Positions 9,141-17,898 of a stretch of 64,000 nt of DNA are shown piece by piece. The notes beneath the pieces were generated by a model. That model saw only the letters and a list, made by a program, of their open reading frames with translations. It was not told the origin of the DNA and did no database searches. The translations under genes and the position numbers were made by a program. The stretch is from Spirosoma profusum (GTDB lineage Bacteria > Bacteroidota > Bacteroidia > Cytophagales > Spirosomataceae), in contig NZ_JACWZY010000029.1 of assembly GCF_014699005.1 (NCBI RefSeq), positions 53,899 through 117,898 of the forward strand, read 5' to 3'. Each line of letters begins with the position of its first letter. Positions within the stretch are counted from its first letter, which is position 1.

Positions 9141-10139
9141 ATGAATTCCAGTCAACAAACGAAATACCGCTGGATGGGCATCTCGCTGGGGCTAAGCTTC
9201 GTCCTGCTGATTCTCAAATTCACGGCTTATTTTTTAACGTATTCCACGTCGATTCTCTCGGATGCCGTTGAGTCGATTGTGAATGTGATTGCCAGTGGAT
9301 TTGCGTTTTACAGTATCTATTTAGCGGACCAACCCGCCGACCAGAACCACCCATACGGCCACGGGAAAATCGAATTTCTTTCTTCAGGTTTCGAGGGCGC
9401 CATGATTCTCTCGGCGGGATTGGTCATCGTCTGGCAAGCCATCTTAAGTTTTTTTGAACCCAAAATACTAACTAATCTGGATTGGGGTTTTGCGCTGGTA
9501 GGTCTGACGGCAGCAGCCAACGCATTCGTGGGTCGTATGCTGATACGTTCAGGGAATCAAACGGATTCAGCGGCTCTCATTGCCGATGGCAAACATCTGC
9601 TCACTGATACGTTCAGTAGCGTAGTAGTCATGATTGGCGTAGCACTGGTCTGGCTGACGGGCCTGCACTGGATCGATAGTACGTTGTCGCTGGTACTTTC
9701 CTTCGTAATTATTTACAACGGCTTCAAAATCACGCGCCAGTCGGTGGCCAGACTGATGGACGAAGCCGACGTACCGACACTTCATAAGGTGGTGAATATC
9801 CTGAACACCCAAAAAGACAACAACTGGATTGATGTACATAATCTGCGAGTCCAGAAATACGGTGCCGACTTACACATCGATTGCCATTTGACCCTGCCCT
9901 ATTACTGGAAGCTCAACAAAGTCCACGACGAAGTCCATCATTTTGAAGACACGCTCAAAGAAGGTTTTCAGGCGGAGGTTGAGATTTTTGTGCATACCGA
10001 CCCTTGTCAGAAAGAGTGCTGCCACTATTGCCGCGTTGCCGACTGTCCTGTTCGGGCGTTTGCGTTTGTGCAGGACGTAGCCTGGACAGCCGAGAATCTG
10101 CCCCTCAACCAGAAGCACTACGTACCTCTGGCGGTATAG
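9141..10139 (+). CDS. Cation diffusion facilitator (CDF) family metal transporter
   Basis: 332 residues with about six membrane segments, ending near residue 190, then a cytoplasmic domain. This is the CDF layout, which exports Zn, Fe, Co or Mn from the cytoplasm. SDAVESIVN in TM2 and the HxxxD pair in ADGKHLLTD (TM5) are at the transport-site positions, and HPYGHGKIE is the loop typical of the family. TM2 has Glu/Asn where many zinc exporters have His/Asp, so the metal is uncertain. The tail after about residue 285 holds five Cys (TDPCQKECCHYC, then DCPV), not part of the core fold. It ends one base before the convergent TonB-receptor stop. Confidence 0.92.
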   Translation: MNSSQQTKYRWMGISLGLSFVLLILKFTAYFLTYSTSILSDAVESIVNVIASGFAFYSIYLADQPADQNHPYGHGKIEFLSSGFEGAMILSAGLVIVWQAILSFFEPKILTNLDWGFALVGLTAAANAFVGRMLIRSGNQTDSAALIADGKHLLTDTFSSVVVMIGVALVWLTGLHWIDSTLSLVLSFVIIYNGFKITRQSVARLMDEADVPTLHKVVNILNTQKDNNWIDVHNLRVQKYGADLHIDCHLTLPYYWKLNKVHDEVHHFEDTLKEGFQAEVEIFVHTDPCQKECCHYCRVADCPVRAFAFVQDVAWTAENLPLNQKHYVPLAV

Positions 10140-10140
10140 T

Positions 10141-12510
10141 TTAGAACGTAAAATTCCAGCTTATCGACGGAATAATCGTGCCAAATACCGATAGTTGATA
10201 GCTTTTGGTCGTCGTGTTAACGCGCTGAAAATAAATTGAATACGGATTTTTGTGCGCGTACACGTTATAGAACGAAATCGACCAGCTGCTATAATGCCGC
10301 TGTTCCAGTGTCCGACGGCCATCTTTGGTGAATGATACGTCCAGCCGATGATAATCAGGAATTCGGTCGGCGTTACGTTGCGAGTAATCCAGCACTTTGG
10401 CACCGTTGAGTCGATACGTTCCATCGGGATACGTAGTGGGGCGACCGCTGGTATAAACGAAATTAGTCCCGAACGTCCAGCCTCGGCTCCATTTCCACTG
10501 AGTAGCGATGGTCAGGTTATGCGGTCGGTCGAAGGTGGACGGATACCAGTCGCCCCCGTTGATTTGCACGTTTGGAAATGGGCTGGGCACCCGCGCCAGC
10601 GTTCGCGAGTACGTATACGACACTAATCCGGTTAGCAGTCCCCGGGTTTTCTGAACGCTCACTTCCAGGCCATACGCGCGCCCCTGCGCTTTTAATAAAT
10701 CTGCATCCAGCGCCGGATTCAGCAGTAACGTAGCGCCATTCCGGTATTCAACCAAGTTTTCCAGGGTCTTATGATACACCTCGATGGAAGTTTCATATTG
10801 ATTTTCGTTGAAATTATGGAAGTAGCCAACCGCAAACTGATCGGCTACCTGCGGAGGCACCAGCGCATTGCTCACTTTCCAGAAATCGACTGGCGAGATG
10901 GCCGTCGTATTCGAAATCAGATGCAGGTACTGACGCGTGCGATTATAACTGATTTTCAATGAACTATTCGGCGTAATGTTGGCCCGAACAGTGGCGCGGG
11001 GTTCCCAGCCGCCATACTGAGCCACGGTTTGGCCGCTACCATAACGTAGCGTATCCGTAATGCTTTCGCGGGTGCGGGGCCGGCCTTCTGCGTATTGATA
11101 CGCTACGCCCGGACCAACGTTGGTAAACTGCGCATACCGTACGCCAACCTGCACCGACAGCACCCGCGTCGGCGTCCATTCTTCCGACAGATACCCTGCC
11201 CACTCGCGAGCCTGTTCGGTCGGTAATGTAATGGAAATAATATTCGAATTACCGCCTGTTGGCGCGATGGCGCTGGGGAGCAGGCTATATCCCGTTAACG
11301 ACCCGCCAAATTCAAGCCGATGTTTTGATGATGGGCTATATAGCCAGTCAAGTCGACCGTCGCGCTGACTAATCGTAGAACGGTACCGATACGTATTGGC
11401 GAGGCTAAGTCCATCCAGAAAAAACTGATAATCGCTTTGGGTGGCCGTCAGATTGAACGACAGATGCGGGTTCAATCGCTGGCTCCAGCGGGCAGTTGCT
11501 ATCGTCGATTGAGTCGTGTAGAGCGTATCCTGCGGAAATTTGAACGTATCATAGCTTCGATAGGCCGTAGCTGATAGCTGACTATTTTCATTGATTCGAT
11601 ACGTTAGCCGGGCATTCAGATCATAGAAAAAGGCGCGGTCTTTGTTGGTTGGTTCTGGAAAAAGGCCAAGCATAAATGACGGATAAGCAATACGTCCGCC
11701 CGCCAGAAAGGTGAGTTTCTTATTTCTTGTTACTGGCCCCTGGACCAGTAACCGGCTGGTTAACAGGCCAATTCCGCCAGTAATATGCAGTCTGTCGGTT
11801 TCGCCGGATTTGGTATTCATCAGCAGCAACGACGAAAGCCGCCCTCCGTAAGAAGCCGGAATACCACCTTTATACAGTGTTACGTCCTGAATGGCATCGG
11901 CATTCAGATTACTCAGCAACCCCAGCATATGACTGGTATTGAACAAAGGAGCGCCATCGAGCAGCACCAGATTCTGGTCGGTACGTCCCCCACGCACGTT
12001 GAAACCGCCAGCGCCCTCGCCTACTGTGCTTACTCCTGGCTGCAACGTCAGAGCTTTCAGAATATCCACTTCGCCGAACACGACCGGAATGTTACGTAGG
12101 TTTTTCATGTCGATACGTACGACGCCCATCTGCGTAGCCGATACGTTCGCATCAGGTGCGCGACCCAATACATTAACGGCGTCCAGTTCACGCGTATCGG
12201 GGTTGAGCGCCACTTCCATGCGAATATTCCCACGGCCAACTTCTAAATACCGACTACGGGCGTAATAGCCCACTGCGGAGAACGTCAGGTTATAGGGACC
12301 AGGCAATACCTGTACACTGAAATTACCCAGGCTGTCGGATGTTAAACCAACACCCTGTTTTTTATCGTAGATCGATACGTTGGCCAATGGTTTCTTCGTC
12401 ACCCCGTCGGTCACCTGCCCGTAAATCCGAAACCGAATTTGCGCAAACAAACCGGTGCTAGACAGCAGCAGTATACTAAGCAGGACAATTCGAACGAAAA
12501 GATGACGCAT
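10141..12510 (-). CDS. TonB-dependent receptor with carboxypeptidase-like regulatory domain
   Basis: 789 residues. Signal peptide about 1-23 (LLSSTGLFAQ), a carboxypeptidase-regulatory-like beta domain about 27-105 (VTDGVTKKPLANVSIYDKK), a TonB plug about 115-235 (GGFNVRGGRTDQNLVLLDG, YKGGIPASYGGRLSS), then an outer-membrane barrel ending in an aromatic C-terminus (SWNFTF). It imports an unidentified ligand across the outer membrane. It is the last gene of a five-gene minus-strand run, 55 bases after the DUF4249 lipoprotein gene; DUF4249 proteins are commonly paired with receptors of this type. No SusD-like partner is present, so DUF4249 and kelch lipoproteins may be its surface partners (inference). 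Confidence 0.92.
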   Translation of the reverse strand: MRHLFVRIVLLSILLLSSTGLFAQIRFRIYGQVTDGVTKKPLANVSIYDKKQGVGLTSDSLGNFSVQVLPGPYNLTFSAVGYYARSRYLEVGRGNIRMEVALNPDTRELDAVNVLGRAPDANVSATQMGVVRIDMKNLRNIPVVFGEVDILKALTLQPGVSTVGEGAGGFNVRGGRTDQNLVLLDGAPLFNTSHMLGLLSNLNADAIQDVTLYKGGIPASYGGRLSSLLLMNTKSGETDRLHITGGIGLLTSRLLVQGPVTRNKKLTFLAGGRIAYPSFMLGLFPEPTNKDRAFFYDLNARLTYRINENSQLSATAYRSYDTFKFPQDTLYTTQSTIATARWSQRLNPHLSFNLTATQSDYQFFLDGLSLANTYRYRSTISQRDGRLDWLYSPSSKHRLEFGGSLTGYSLLPSAIAPTGGNSNIISITLPTEQAREWAGYLSEEWTPTRVLSVQVGVRYAQFTNVGPGVAYQYAEGRPRTRESITDTLRYGSGQTVAQYGGWEPRATVRANITPNSSLKISYNRTRQYLHLISNTTAISPVDFWKVSNALVPPQVADQFAVGYFHNFNENQYETSIEVYHKTLENLVEYRNGATLLLNPALDADLLKAQGRAYGLEVSVQKTRGLLTGLVSYTYSRTLARVPSPFPNVQINGGDWYPSTFDRPHNLTIATQWKWSRGWTFGTNFVYTSGRPTTYPDGTYRLNGAKVLDYSQRNADRIPDYHRLDVSFTKDGRRTLEQRHYSSWSISFYNVYAHKNPYSIYFQRVNTTTKSYQLSVFGTIIPSISWNFTF

Positions 12511-12565
12511 AGGACAAATCGGAATAACAATTGAACTTAGTATGTATCAACACTTTATTAATGCT

Positions 12566-13699
12566 TCATCGCGGGGGCCATCCCTGTGGGGGTACCAGAA
12601 TAGGCTGCGAAAAATTGGTATAACAATCGCCGGTGGGCGGAATAAACCGTTTTCCATTTATCAAAAACCGGTCATAATTGATTGTATCGCCGGGGATTGT
12701 CAGCCGCTGCTGGCTCATTGCCGAAGCGCCGAAGAAACCCAATGCCAATTTAGTCGTGTCGCTGACGGCCCGCACATTTCCTTCAATGGATGCGGGTTGT
12801 GGATCGAACAGAGAGCCCGTGCGTGTGCGTTGCTGCTCAAACAGATTCCAGTACTGATAAGCGGCCCGCGTCAAGGAATACTGACGTATCTGTACGTAAT
12901 ATGCGCTAACAGCCATAATTGGCACACTGTATACAATCCGGCCACTAATGCGATTTCCGTTAATAAGCGCGTCCGATAATACGTCTGTAGGCGGACCGTA
13001 GGATGGTACCCAGCACGAACAGGTACCACAAATTGGCCCAAATGGATTAAAGGGTGGGTGTCTGGGATCGAACTCGGTCCAGCGGGGTACGTAAGCCAGC
13101 GACGACCAGCGGTAGTAATTCCCCAAAGCTGAGGGGTCCTGGGTATCAACCAGAATATCGTATAAATCAGGTTGGCCCAGTTCCGATAGTCCACGCCTAT
13201 ACCGCGCCCGGAGCGGCTCGAGTGGCGGAACAGGATTAAGTCGTTCGGGCCGGGACTCATACCGACTACCATCGGGCAACGTAACAGATAGCGTATAAGA
13301 CCGGCCCACCTTCCCTACAAAACTACTATCGCGAAGGCCGTAATAAGCTGGAGCAAAGGGGTCGGGAACCAGTCGCACGCTACGTCCTTCTTCGTCCCGA
13401 ATCTGGACTAAAGCATCGTTGATGACTAGTTCGGGTGGGGCTGGATTGGATGAATTATAATATCCTGTGTAGGTAAGACGTACCCACGGAAACGGGCCAT
13501 CGGTAATGAGGCCTTCCACGACTAACCGTCGTTCGGTCTGGCGAATGGGAAGCTGTACTTCGTCGACGCAGGAGAAAAGAGCTGCGACACAGAGGTACGC
13601 GGTGAAGACACGGAGATGCACAGAGAAGTAATTAAAAATAATTTTCTCTGTGCATCTCCGTGTCTTCACCGCGTACCTCTGTGTTATAATCTTTTTCAT
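12566..13699 (-). CDS. DUF4249 family lipoprotein, copy B
   Basis: 377 residues. The ATG at 13699 overlaps the TGA of the preceding kelch gene (ATGA), which fixes the start and suggests coupled translation. The N-terminus is a lipoprotein signal ending in the lipobox ALFSC. Residues about 6-38 of this signal are encoded by a perfect 41-bp inverted repeat. The mature protein resembles DUF4249, an outer-membrane-associated family of unknown role linked to TonB receptors. It has an Ig-like start (LPIRQTERRLVVEGLITDG), a CGTCSCW cysteine motif near 200, and a strongly conserved stretch LSDALINGNRIS. Its paralogue is the gene at 15061-16140. Family call is good; function unknown. Confidence 0.85.
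   Translation of the reverse strand: MKKIITQRYAVKTRRCTEKIIFNYFSVHLRVFTAYLCVAALFSCVDEVQLPIRQTERRLVVEGLITDGPFPWVRLTYTGYYNSSNPAPPELVINDALVQIRDEEGRSVRLVPDPFAPAYYGLRDSSFVGKVGRSYTLSVTLPDGSRYESRPERLNPVPPLEPLRARYRRGLSELGQPDLYDILVDTQDPSALGNYYRWSSLAYVPRWTEFDPRHPPFNPFGPICGTCSCWVPSYGPPTDVLSDALINGNRISGRIVYSVPIMAVSAYYVQIRQYSLTRAAYQYWNLFEQQRTRTGSLFDPQPASIEGNVRAVSDTTKLALGFFGASAMSQQRLTIPGDTINYDRFLINGKRFIPPTGDCYTNFSQPILVPPQGWPPR
13587..13684. repeat. 41-bp perfect inverted repeat inside the DUF4249-B signal peptide
   Basis: Arms 13587-13627 and 13644-13684 are exact reverse complements around a 16-base loop. Read on the minus strand without any stop codon, the first arm gives the basic segment TQRYAVKTRRCTEK and the second gives the hydrophobic segment FSVHLRVFTAYLCV. 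A decayed copy lies at the same place in the paralogue. Confidence 0.9.
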
Positions 13700-15009
13700 G
13701 GTTTAAACTCCCAAAAGTCAGTACATCCTACCAACCGAATACCACCCGCGGCTGTTGGTTGCTGTTCGTAGCCCCATCCCAGAAAAGTGTGGCCAGGGAT
13801 CTGACTCACAACGAGGTAAGTGCTGCCTGCTCCAGGATAATCCGTAACGTATTGCCATTTGTCGGTCGCGGGATTGTACTGCCATACGTCACGTAGTGTT
13901 TCTTCATTGGGCGTTATTCCTAAACCAAAAAAGCCTTTCTCATCCGCCTGAAAACCAATACCACGACTACGTATCGCGCCCGGAAAATCCGCTTTTCGGC
14001 TCCACTGTTCTCGTTCCGTGTCGAACGCCCATAGATGAGCCGCTTGCCCCGACCGCTGATTGACTACGTAGCCAGTTGTTCCTATGCGAAAGGTAGCCAG
14101 AGTTCCGGTTGGTTCGGGCAGGTCAGCGGTACGGTACTGATCCCAGGTTCCCATCCGAACCCATACCTGCGAATGGCCACCCTCAACGAGTTGATAGGCT
14201 TTGGTCAGCGTTGTAAACCAACGTACTTCACCATCTGGCCCGGCAAAATCTGGAGTTACCATGTTTTTAAGATACTGCCGCTGACCGGGTAATGACTCAT
14301 TCGTGACAAAACCTAATCCGGACATTGAATAGACAACGCCTTTTACCGCCTGCAAACTGAAGCGTACAATACCGTGTGTTCCCAAGGTTGAGGAGGTAGT
14401 CAGTTTATAAGCATACCAGCTATTACTGCCAACGGAGTAACTCAGGGCTTGATAGCTGTTGTCACTCTTTAACTGCCAAATCGACAGTTGTGAAGCATCG
14501 GAACCCGGTACGTTATCCGTACTCATGGCGCTACCGGCAAAATCGCCCCCCGCAACCGGCGCATGAGCCAGTCGAGTCCAGCGCGGTCCGTCGGGGCGGT
14601 GGACGTAATCTCGCTCTACATGCACAGAATCGCCCCCGGCATTACGGGTTACAAAACGAAGCCGGTACGTCTGACCTGAAATTAGTCCGGTGATCCGGTA
14701 GGGCATCAGCGTAAATAAATCCAGCCGACCTACTGTTCCTGCGTTAAGGGCCATTGATCGCTTATTGGCATCCAGGAGGTTGAGCCGCCAACTGGAGGGA
14801 TCAAACTCAAAGCCAGCCTTAACCACGAACTCAGCCTGATCATTTCCAAGGGCCTGGGCACTAACTAACGTAGGCGAAATAATGGTGGTCGGATCGGGAG
14901 CTATGGTTGCTACCGGCTCGGCCGTTTGGCAACTAAATACCCAGACCATACTCGCCAGTAGAAGCAGCCAATCAGGTTTCCGAACGTATTGAAGAGTAGT
15001 ATTTCTCAT
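13696..15009 (-). CDS. Kelch-type beta-propeller lipoprotein, copy B
   Basis: 437 residues from the ATG at 15009; a GTG at 15045 would add 12 residues ahead of the signal and is less likely. A lipoprotein signal (WLLLLASMVWVFSCQ) is followed by an Ig/fibronectin-like region to about 130 and then kelch-like blades with KADFPGAIRSRGIGF, DVWQYNPATDKWQYV and a conserved end VGCTDFWEF. It is a paralogue of 16137-17516. Its stop overlaps the DUF4249-B start. It is probably anchored outside the inner membrane and may bind a ligand or partner; there is no sign of catalytic residues of galactose oxidase. Function unknown. Confidence 0.82.
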   Translation of the reverse strand: MRNTTLQYVRKPDWLLLLASMVWVFSCQTAEPVATIAPDPTTIISPTLVSAQALGNDQAEFVVKAGFEFDPSSWRLNLLDANKRSMALNAGTVGRLDLFTLMPYRITGLISGQTYRLRFVTRNAGGDSVHVERDYVHRPDGPRWTRLAHAPVAGGDFAGSAMSTDNVPGSDASQLSIWQLKSDNSYQALSYSVGSNSWYAYKLTTSSTLGTHGIVRFSLQAVKGVVYSMSGLGFVTNESLPGQRQYLKNMVTPDFAGPDGEVRWFTTLTKAYQLVEGGHSQVWVRMGTWDQYRTADLPEPTGTLATFRIGTTGYVVNQRSGQAAHLWAFDTEREQWSRKADFPGAIRSRGIGFQADEKGFFGLGITPNEETLRDVWQYNPATDKWQYVTDYPGAGSTYLVVSQIPGHTFLGWGYEQQPTAAGGIRLVGCTDFWEFKP

Positions 15010-15060
15010 AACTGATTTGTTCTTCTGAGCCTCAACTGTACTCACTACGTATCATCCCGT

Positions 15061-16140
15061 TTACCAGCTCGCTGGAGGTGCCAGAATAAACTCAGTAAAG
15101 GTACTCGGGCATGTGCCAGACGGAATAAAGGCTTTATTGAGTCGGTTTAAGAATCTGTCGTATTGAATGGTATCCCCTGGAATCACCAGTCGTTGCCTAC
15201 TAACGGCTGACGCCCCAAAATAACCCAACGCCAACACGGTCGTATCGGCCTGCAAATGGACATTTCCTTCAATCGAAGCAGGTTGGGGATCGAACAGCGA
15301 CCCCGTTCTGCTACGTTGCTCCTCAAATAAGGTCCAGTACTGGTAAGCGGCCCGGCTCAGCGAATACTGCCGTACTTCAACGTATTGTTTTCCAACGGCA
15401 TACACGGGTGAATCAAATACAGACCGACGGCTAATGCGATTGCCATTGATCAACGCATCGGACAATACGCTGGTGAGCTGACTATAATAAGGCACCCAAC
15501 AGGAACAGAGTGTACAGGTAGAATGTCGCGGGTCCGTTCCAGTCCAGCGCGGTACGTAGCTATAAGTCGACCAGCGGTAATAATCGCCTAACATAGCAGG
15601 GTCGTGTGTGTTAATCAGAATGTTGTAGAGATCAGGCTGCCCCGAATATCCGTTTGCCAATCGATATTCTGCCTGAATTTGTTCCAGTGGAGCTACAGCC
15701 CTCAACAGTTCAGGAGCAGACACGAAAACGGTTCCGTCGGGTAATACAACGTTTAGTGTATAGCGATGCCCTACCTGACCACGGAAGGCCGGGTCCCGAA
15801 CCCAATAATAAGAGGGTAATAAGGGATCTTGTTCGAGTTGTACCGTTCGGTCGTTATTATCTGTGATGGTAACGACAGCCCCATTAATAATTAATTCTTC
15901 AGGAAATCCACTACCTGACGAATACGCGCCTGACAATGTAAGTTTAATCGAATATGGCGGAGGTTCATCTGTAATTAACCCATCCACGACCAAACGGGCC
16001 TGTACCTGCCGGATGGGAAGCTGCACTTCATCTACACACGAGAAAAGGGATGTGAAACAGAAATACACAGAGAAAATTAATAAAACCTCTGTGTATCTCC
16101 GTGTCTTCTCCGTGTATCTCTGTGTCACAACCTTTTTCAT
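15061..16140 (-). CDS. DUF4249 family lipoprotein, copy A
   Basis: 359 residues. The frame stays open to 16302, but the ATG at 16140 is chosen because it forms an ATGA overlap with the stop of the kelch-A gene, exactly as in copy B, and because the residues upstream are just kelch-A read in another frame. The lipoprotein signal ends SLFSC; its n-region TQRYTEKTRRYTE derives from a decayed inverted repeat. The mature part is closely related to copy B (LPIRQVQARLVVDGLITDE, CTLCSCW, LSDALINGNRIS, LFDPQPASIEGNV) and starts with the same layout. It shares the predicted surface or periplasmic role with copy B. Confidence 0.85.
   Translation of the reverse strand: MKKVVTQRYTEKTRRYTEVLLIFSVYFCFTSLFSCVDEVQLPIRQVQARLVVDGLITDEPPPYSIKLTLSGAYSSGSGFPEELIINGAVVTITDNNDRTVQLEQDPLLPSYYWVRDPAFRGQVGHRYTLNVVLPDGTVFVSAPELLRAVAPLEQIQAEYRLANGYSGQPDLYNILINTHDPAMLGDYYRWSTYSYVPRWTGTDPRHSTCTLCSCWVPYYSQLTSVLSDALINGNRISRRSVFDSPVYAVGKQYVEVRQYSLSRAAYQYWTLFEEQRSRTGSLFDPQPASIEGNVHLQADTTVLALGYFGASAVSRQRLVIPGDTIQYDRFLNRLNKAFIPSGTCPSTFTEFILAPPASW
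16052..16128. repeat. Degenerate copy of the signal-peptide inverted repeat
   Basis: The right arm (16086-16128) is recognisably the same sequence as in copy B. The left arm (16052-16074) matches its complement with about three changes over 22 bases and then breaks off, so part of the arm has been lost. It encodes the corresponding part of the DUF4249-A signal peptide. Confidence 0.75.
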
Positions 16141-17516
16141 GGTACAAATTCCCAGAAATCCGTACAACCAACCTGTCGATATCCCGCCGAACCCACAACG
16201 GTCTGACTTTCGTATCCCCAGCCTAAATACGCCCGATTGGGACCACTCCATACTACCAGATAGCGATTTCCCTGACCTGGGTAGTCGGTTAAATATTGCC
16301 ACTTGTCGGTAGCAGGATCATACTGCCATATATCCCGCAATCCCTGTTGATTCGTCGCCGTACCCAGGCCAAAATAGCCTTTTCCTTTCACCGAAAAACC
16401 AACACCCCGCGACCGTTGCACACCGGGGAAATCAGCCTTGCGCGTCCAGCTATCTTTTTGGGAATCATAAGCAAATAAATGCGGCTGCCTACCCGGTACC
16501 TGATTCACGACGTAGCCCATTTCGCCTAGGCTGAACGTTGCCAATATTCCCGGTTTTTCAGGCAAGGGAGCGCGCGCTTCCTGGTCGAACTGCGCATATA
16601 TACCCCGCATGGCCGGGGAGCCGTTATTCGTCAGAAAAAACGCCCATTCGGTCGTCGTAAAATAAACCACTTCCCCGTCTTCGCCCTGGTAATACGGAAA
16701 AACAACACTGGGATATACCGTCAGAATGGCGTATAAATCTCTGTTATAGAACAACTTACCAGGAATCAAATCATCCGTTTGATAGCCCATACCATAGAAA
16801 TAATGGCGGTCTTTATTATGCCAGTACAAAATGTATTCAATTAGTCCGTGGCGGGGAGGGAGGTTGATTGGTGGCGTCGAAATCCACTGATTTTGCTTGC
16901 TACCAAACTCCGTGGCATCCGTAGGGTACCATTGATTTTGCGGGTTGTAGAAAACAGCCGATTGCCAGGTGTTGGCGTCTACGTAACGAGTCACACGTAC
17001 CGAAGTCCCCAACCGATCTTCGGATGAATTATTAATGATCGAACCCATAAAATCGCCACTATCGAATGGCAAATGGGCCAGTCGTCGCCACGGATTATAG
17101 GCAGCGTGTACGTAGCGTCGCTCCAGGGTTAGCGTATCCTTCTGATTATACCGAAAGCCTAAACGTAACGTATAAGTTTGCCCTACCGCCAGCCCAGACA
17201 GCGAAAACACATTCAGGCTAAAGGGGTCATAATCCTTTACGTCACCAGCGGTTAACGTCAACAGAGAACCCGATGCCGTTTGCGCGGTAAATTGCCAATC
17301 AGTGGCTTTAATAGCAGATGTAAGTTTTAGAACAATTTCGGCCGATGTTGCTCCCGTTGGTTGTACTGATACTAAAGCGGCCTGGGAGGGCAAAACGGTT
17401 CGGGTGTTGACAATTTTTGCAGGTTCGGGCGCTTGAGGCTGGCAACTGGCGAAAAGGCCGCCCAGGAAGGCGACCCAGCAAACTTTACAGATAGAAATGG
17501 ATAGGAACCTTTTCAT
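16137..17516 (-). CDS. Kelch-type beta-propeller lipoprotein, copy A
   Basis: 459 residues, first gene of the five-gene minus-strand run. The lipoprotein signal is MKRFLSISICKVCWVAFLGG followed by LFASCQ. An N-terminal beta region (about 35-135) precedes kelch-like blades; the C-terminal half is clearly paralogous to copy B (KADFPGVQRSRGVGF, DIWQYDPATDKWQYLTDYPG, VGCTDFWEF). Its TGA overlaps the DUF4249-A ATG. With the downstream genes it forms a kelch-DUF4249-kelch-DUF4249-TonB receptor series, presumably one uptake or surface complex. No function is known for this lipoprotein type. Confidence 0.82.
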   Translation of the reverse strand: MKRFLSISICKVCWVAFLGGLFASCQPQAPEPAKIVNTRTVLPSQAALVSVQPTGATSAEIVLKLTSAIKATDWQFTAQTASGSLLTLTAGDVKDYDPFSLNVFSLSGLAVGQTYTLRLGFRYNQKDTLTLERRYVHAAYNPWRRLAHLPFDSGDFMGSIINNSSEDRLGTSVRVTRYVDANTWQSAVFYNPQNQWYPTDATEFGSKQNQWISTPPINLPPRHGLIEYILYWHNKDRHYFYGMGYQTDDLIPGKLFYNRDLYAILTVYPSVVFPYYQGEDGEVVYFTTTEWAFFLTNNGSPAMRGIYAQFDQEARAPLPEKPGILATFSLGEMGYVVNQVPGRQPHLFAYDSQKDSWTRKADFPGVQRSRGVGFSVKGKGYFGLGTATNQQGLRDIWQYDPATDKWQYLTDYPGQGNRYLVVWSGPNRAYLGWGYESQTVVGSAGYRQVGCTDFWEFVP

Positions 17517-17898
17517 AACGGTCCCGCAATTTAAAGTGCCAACCGGAAATAAGACTAATTTATAATCTTTTTATTTTATCGAAATAGTTGTATTATTTCT
17601 TTTTATTTACCAATTTTGACCCACTTGCTGCTTTGTAAGTAGCATCCATCATTGCTTTTTTCAATTCAGGTTGTATTCAAACCAGCAAAAAACGCCTTCT
17701 TCTAAGCGAATTGAAGGCGTTTTTTCTTTTTCTCACAAACAGTTTAGCTACTTTGGTATTACGACGGGCGTTTTCGATAGAATGAATTCGTTGATCTAAA
17801 CTTTTCGCCCAGGCCGGCCAACTTGTTAATCTACTCTTCCGGACGGTCGATTCATAGATCGGTCAGCGTCTCTGCACGTCAACACTATTTATGTAAAT
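17517..17898. other. 382-bp intergenic region between the PUL and the kelch/DUF4249 run
   Basis: AT-rich near the kelch-A start, where its promoter should lie, though I see no TAnnTTTG match on the minus strand. It contains one clear terminator hairpin (listed separately) and no convincing gene. Confidence 0.6.
17687..17725 (-). terminator. Intrinsic terminator after the GH26 gene
   Basis: A perfect 13-bp stem (17687-17699 with 17713-17725) with a 13-base loop, flanked by A/T runs on both sides. On the minus strand it lies about 170 bases past the GH26 stop and would end the polysaccharide-utilisation transcript before the kelch operon. Confidence 0.8.

Noticed and set aside
16141..16302. 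Longer N-terminus for DUF4249-A
   Set aside because: These 54 codons are the kelch-A gene in another frame; the ATGA overlap, as in copy B, gives the start at 16140.
13696..17516. Kelch proteins as galactose oxidases
   Set aside because: No copper ligand pattern (Tyr-Cys/His) could be read; only the propeller fold is supported.
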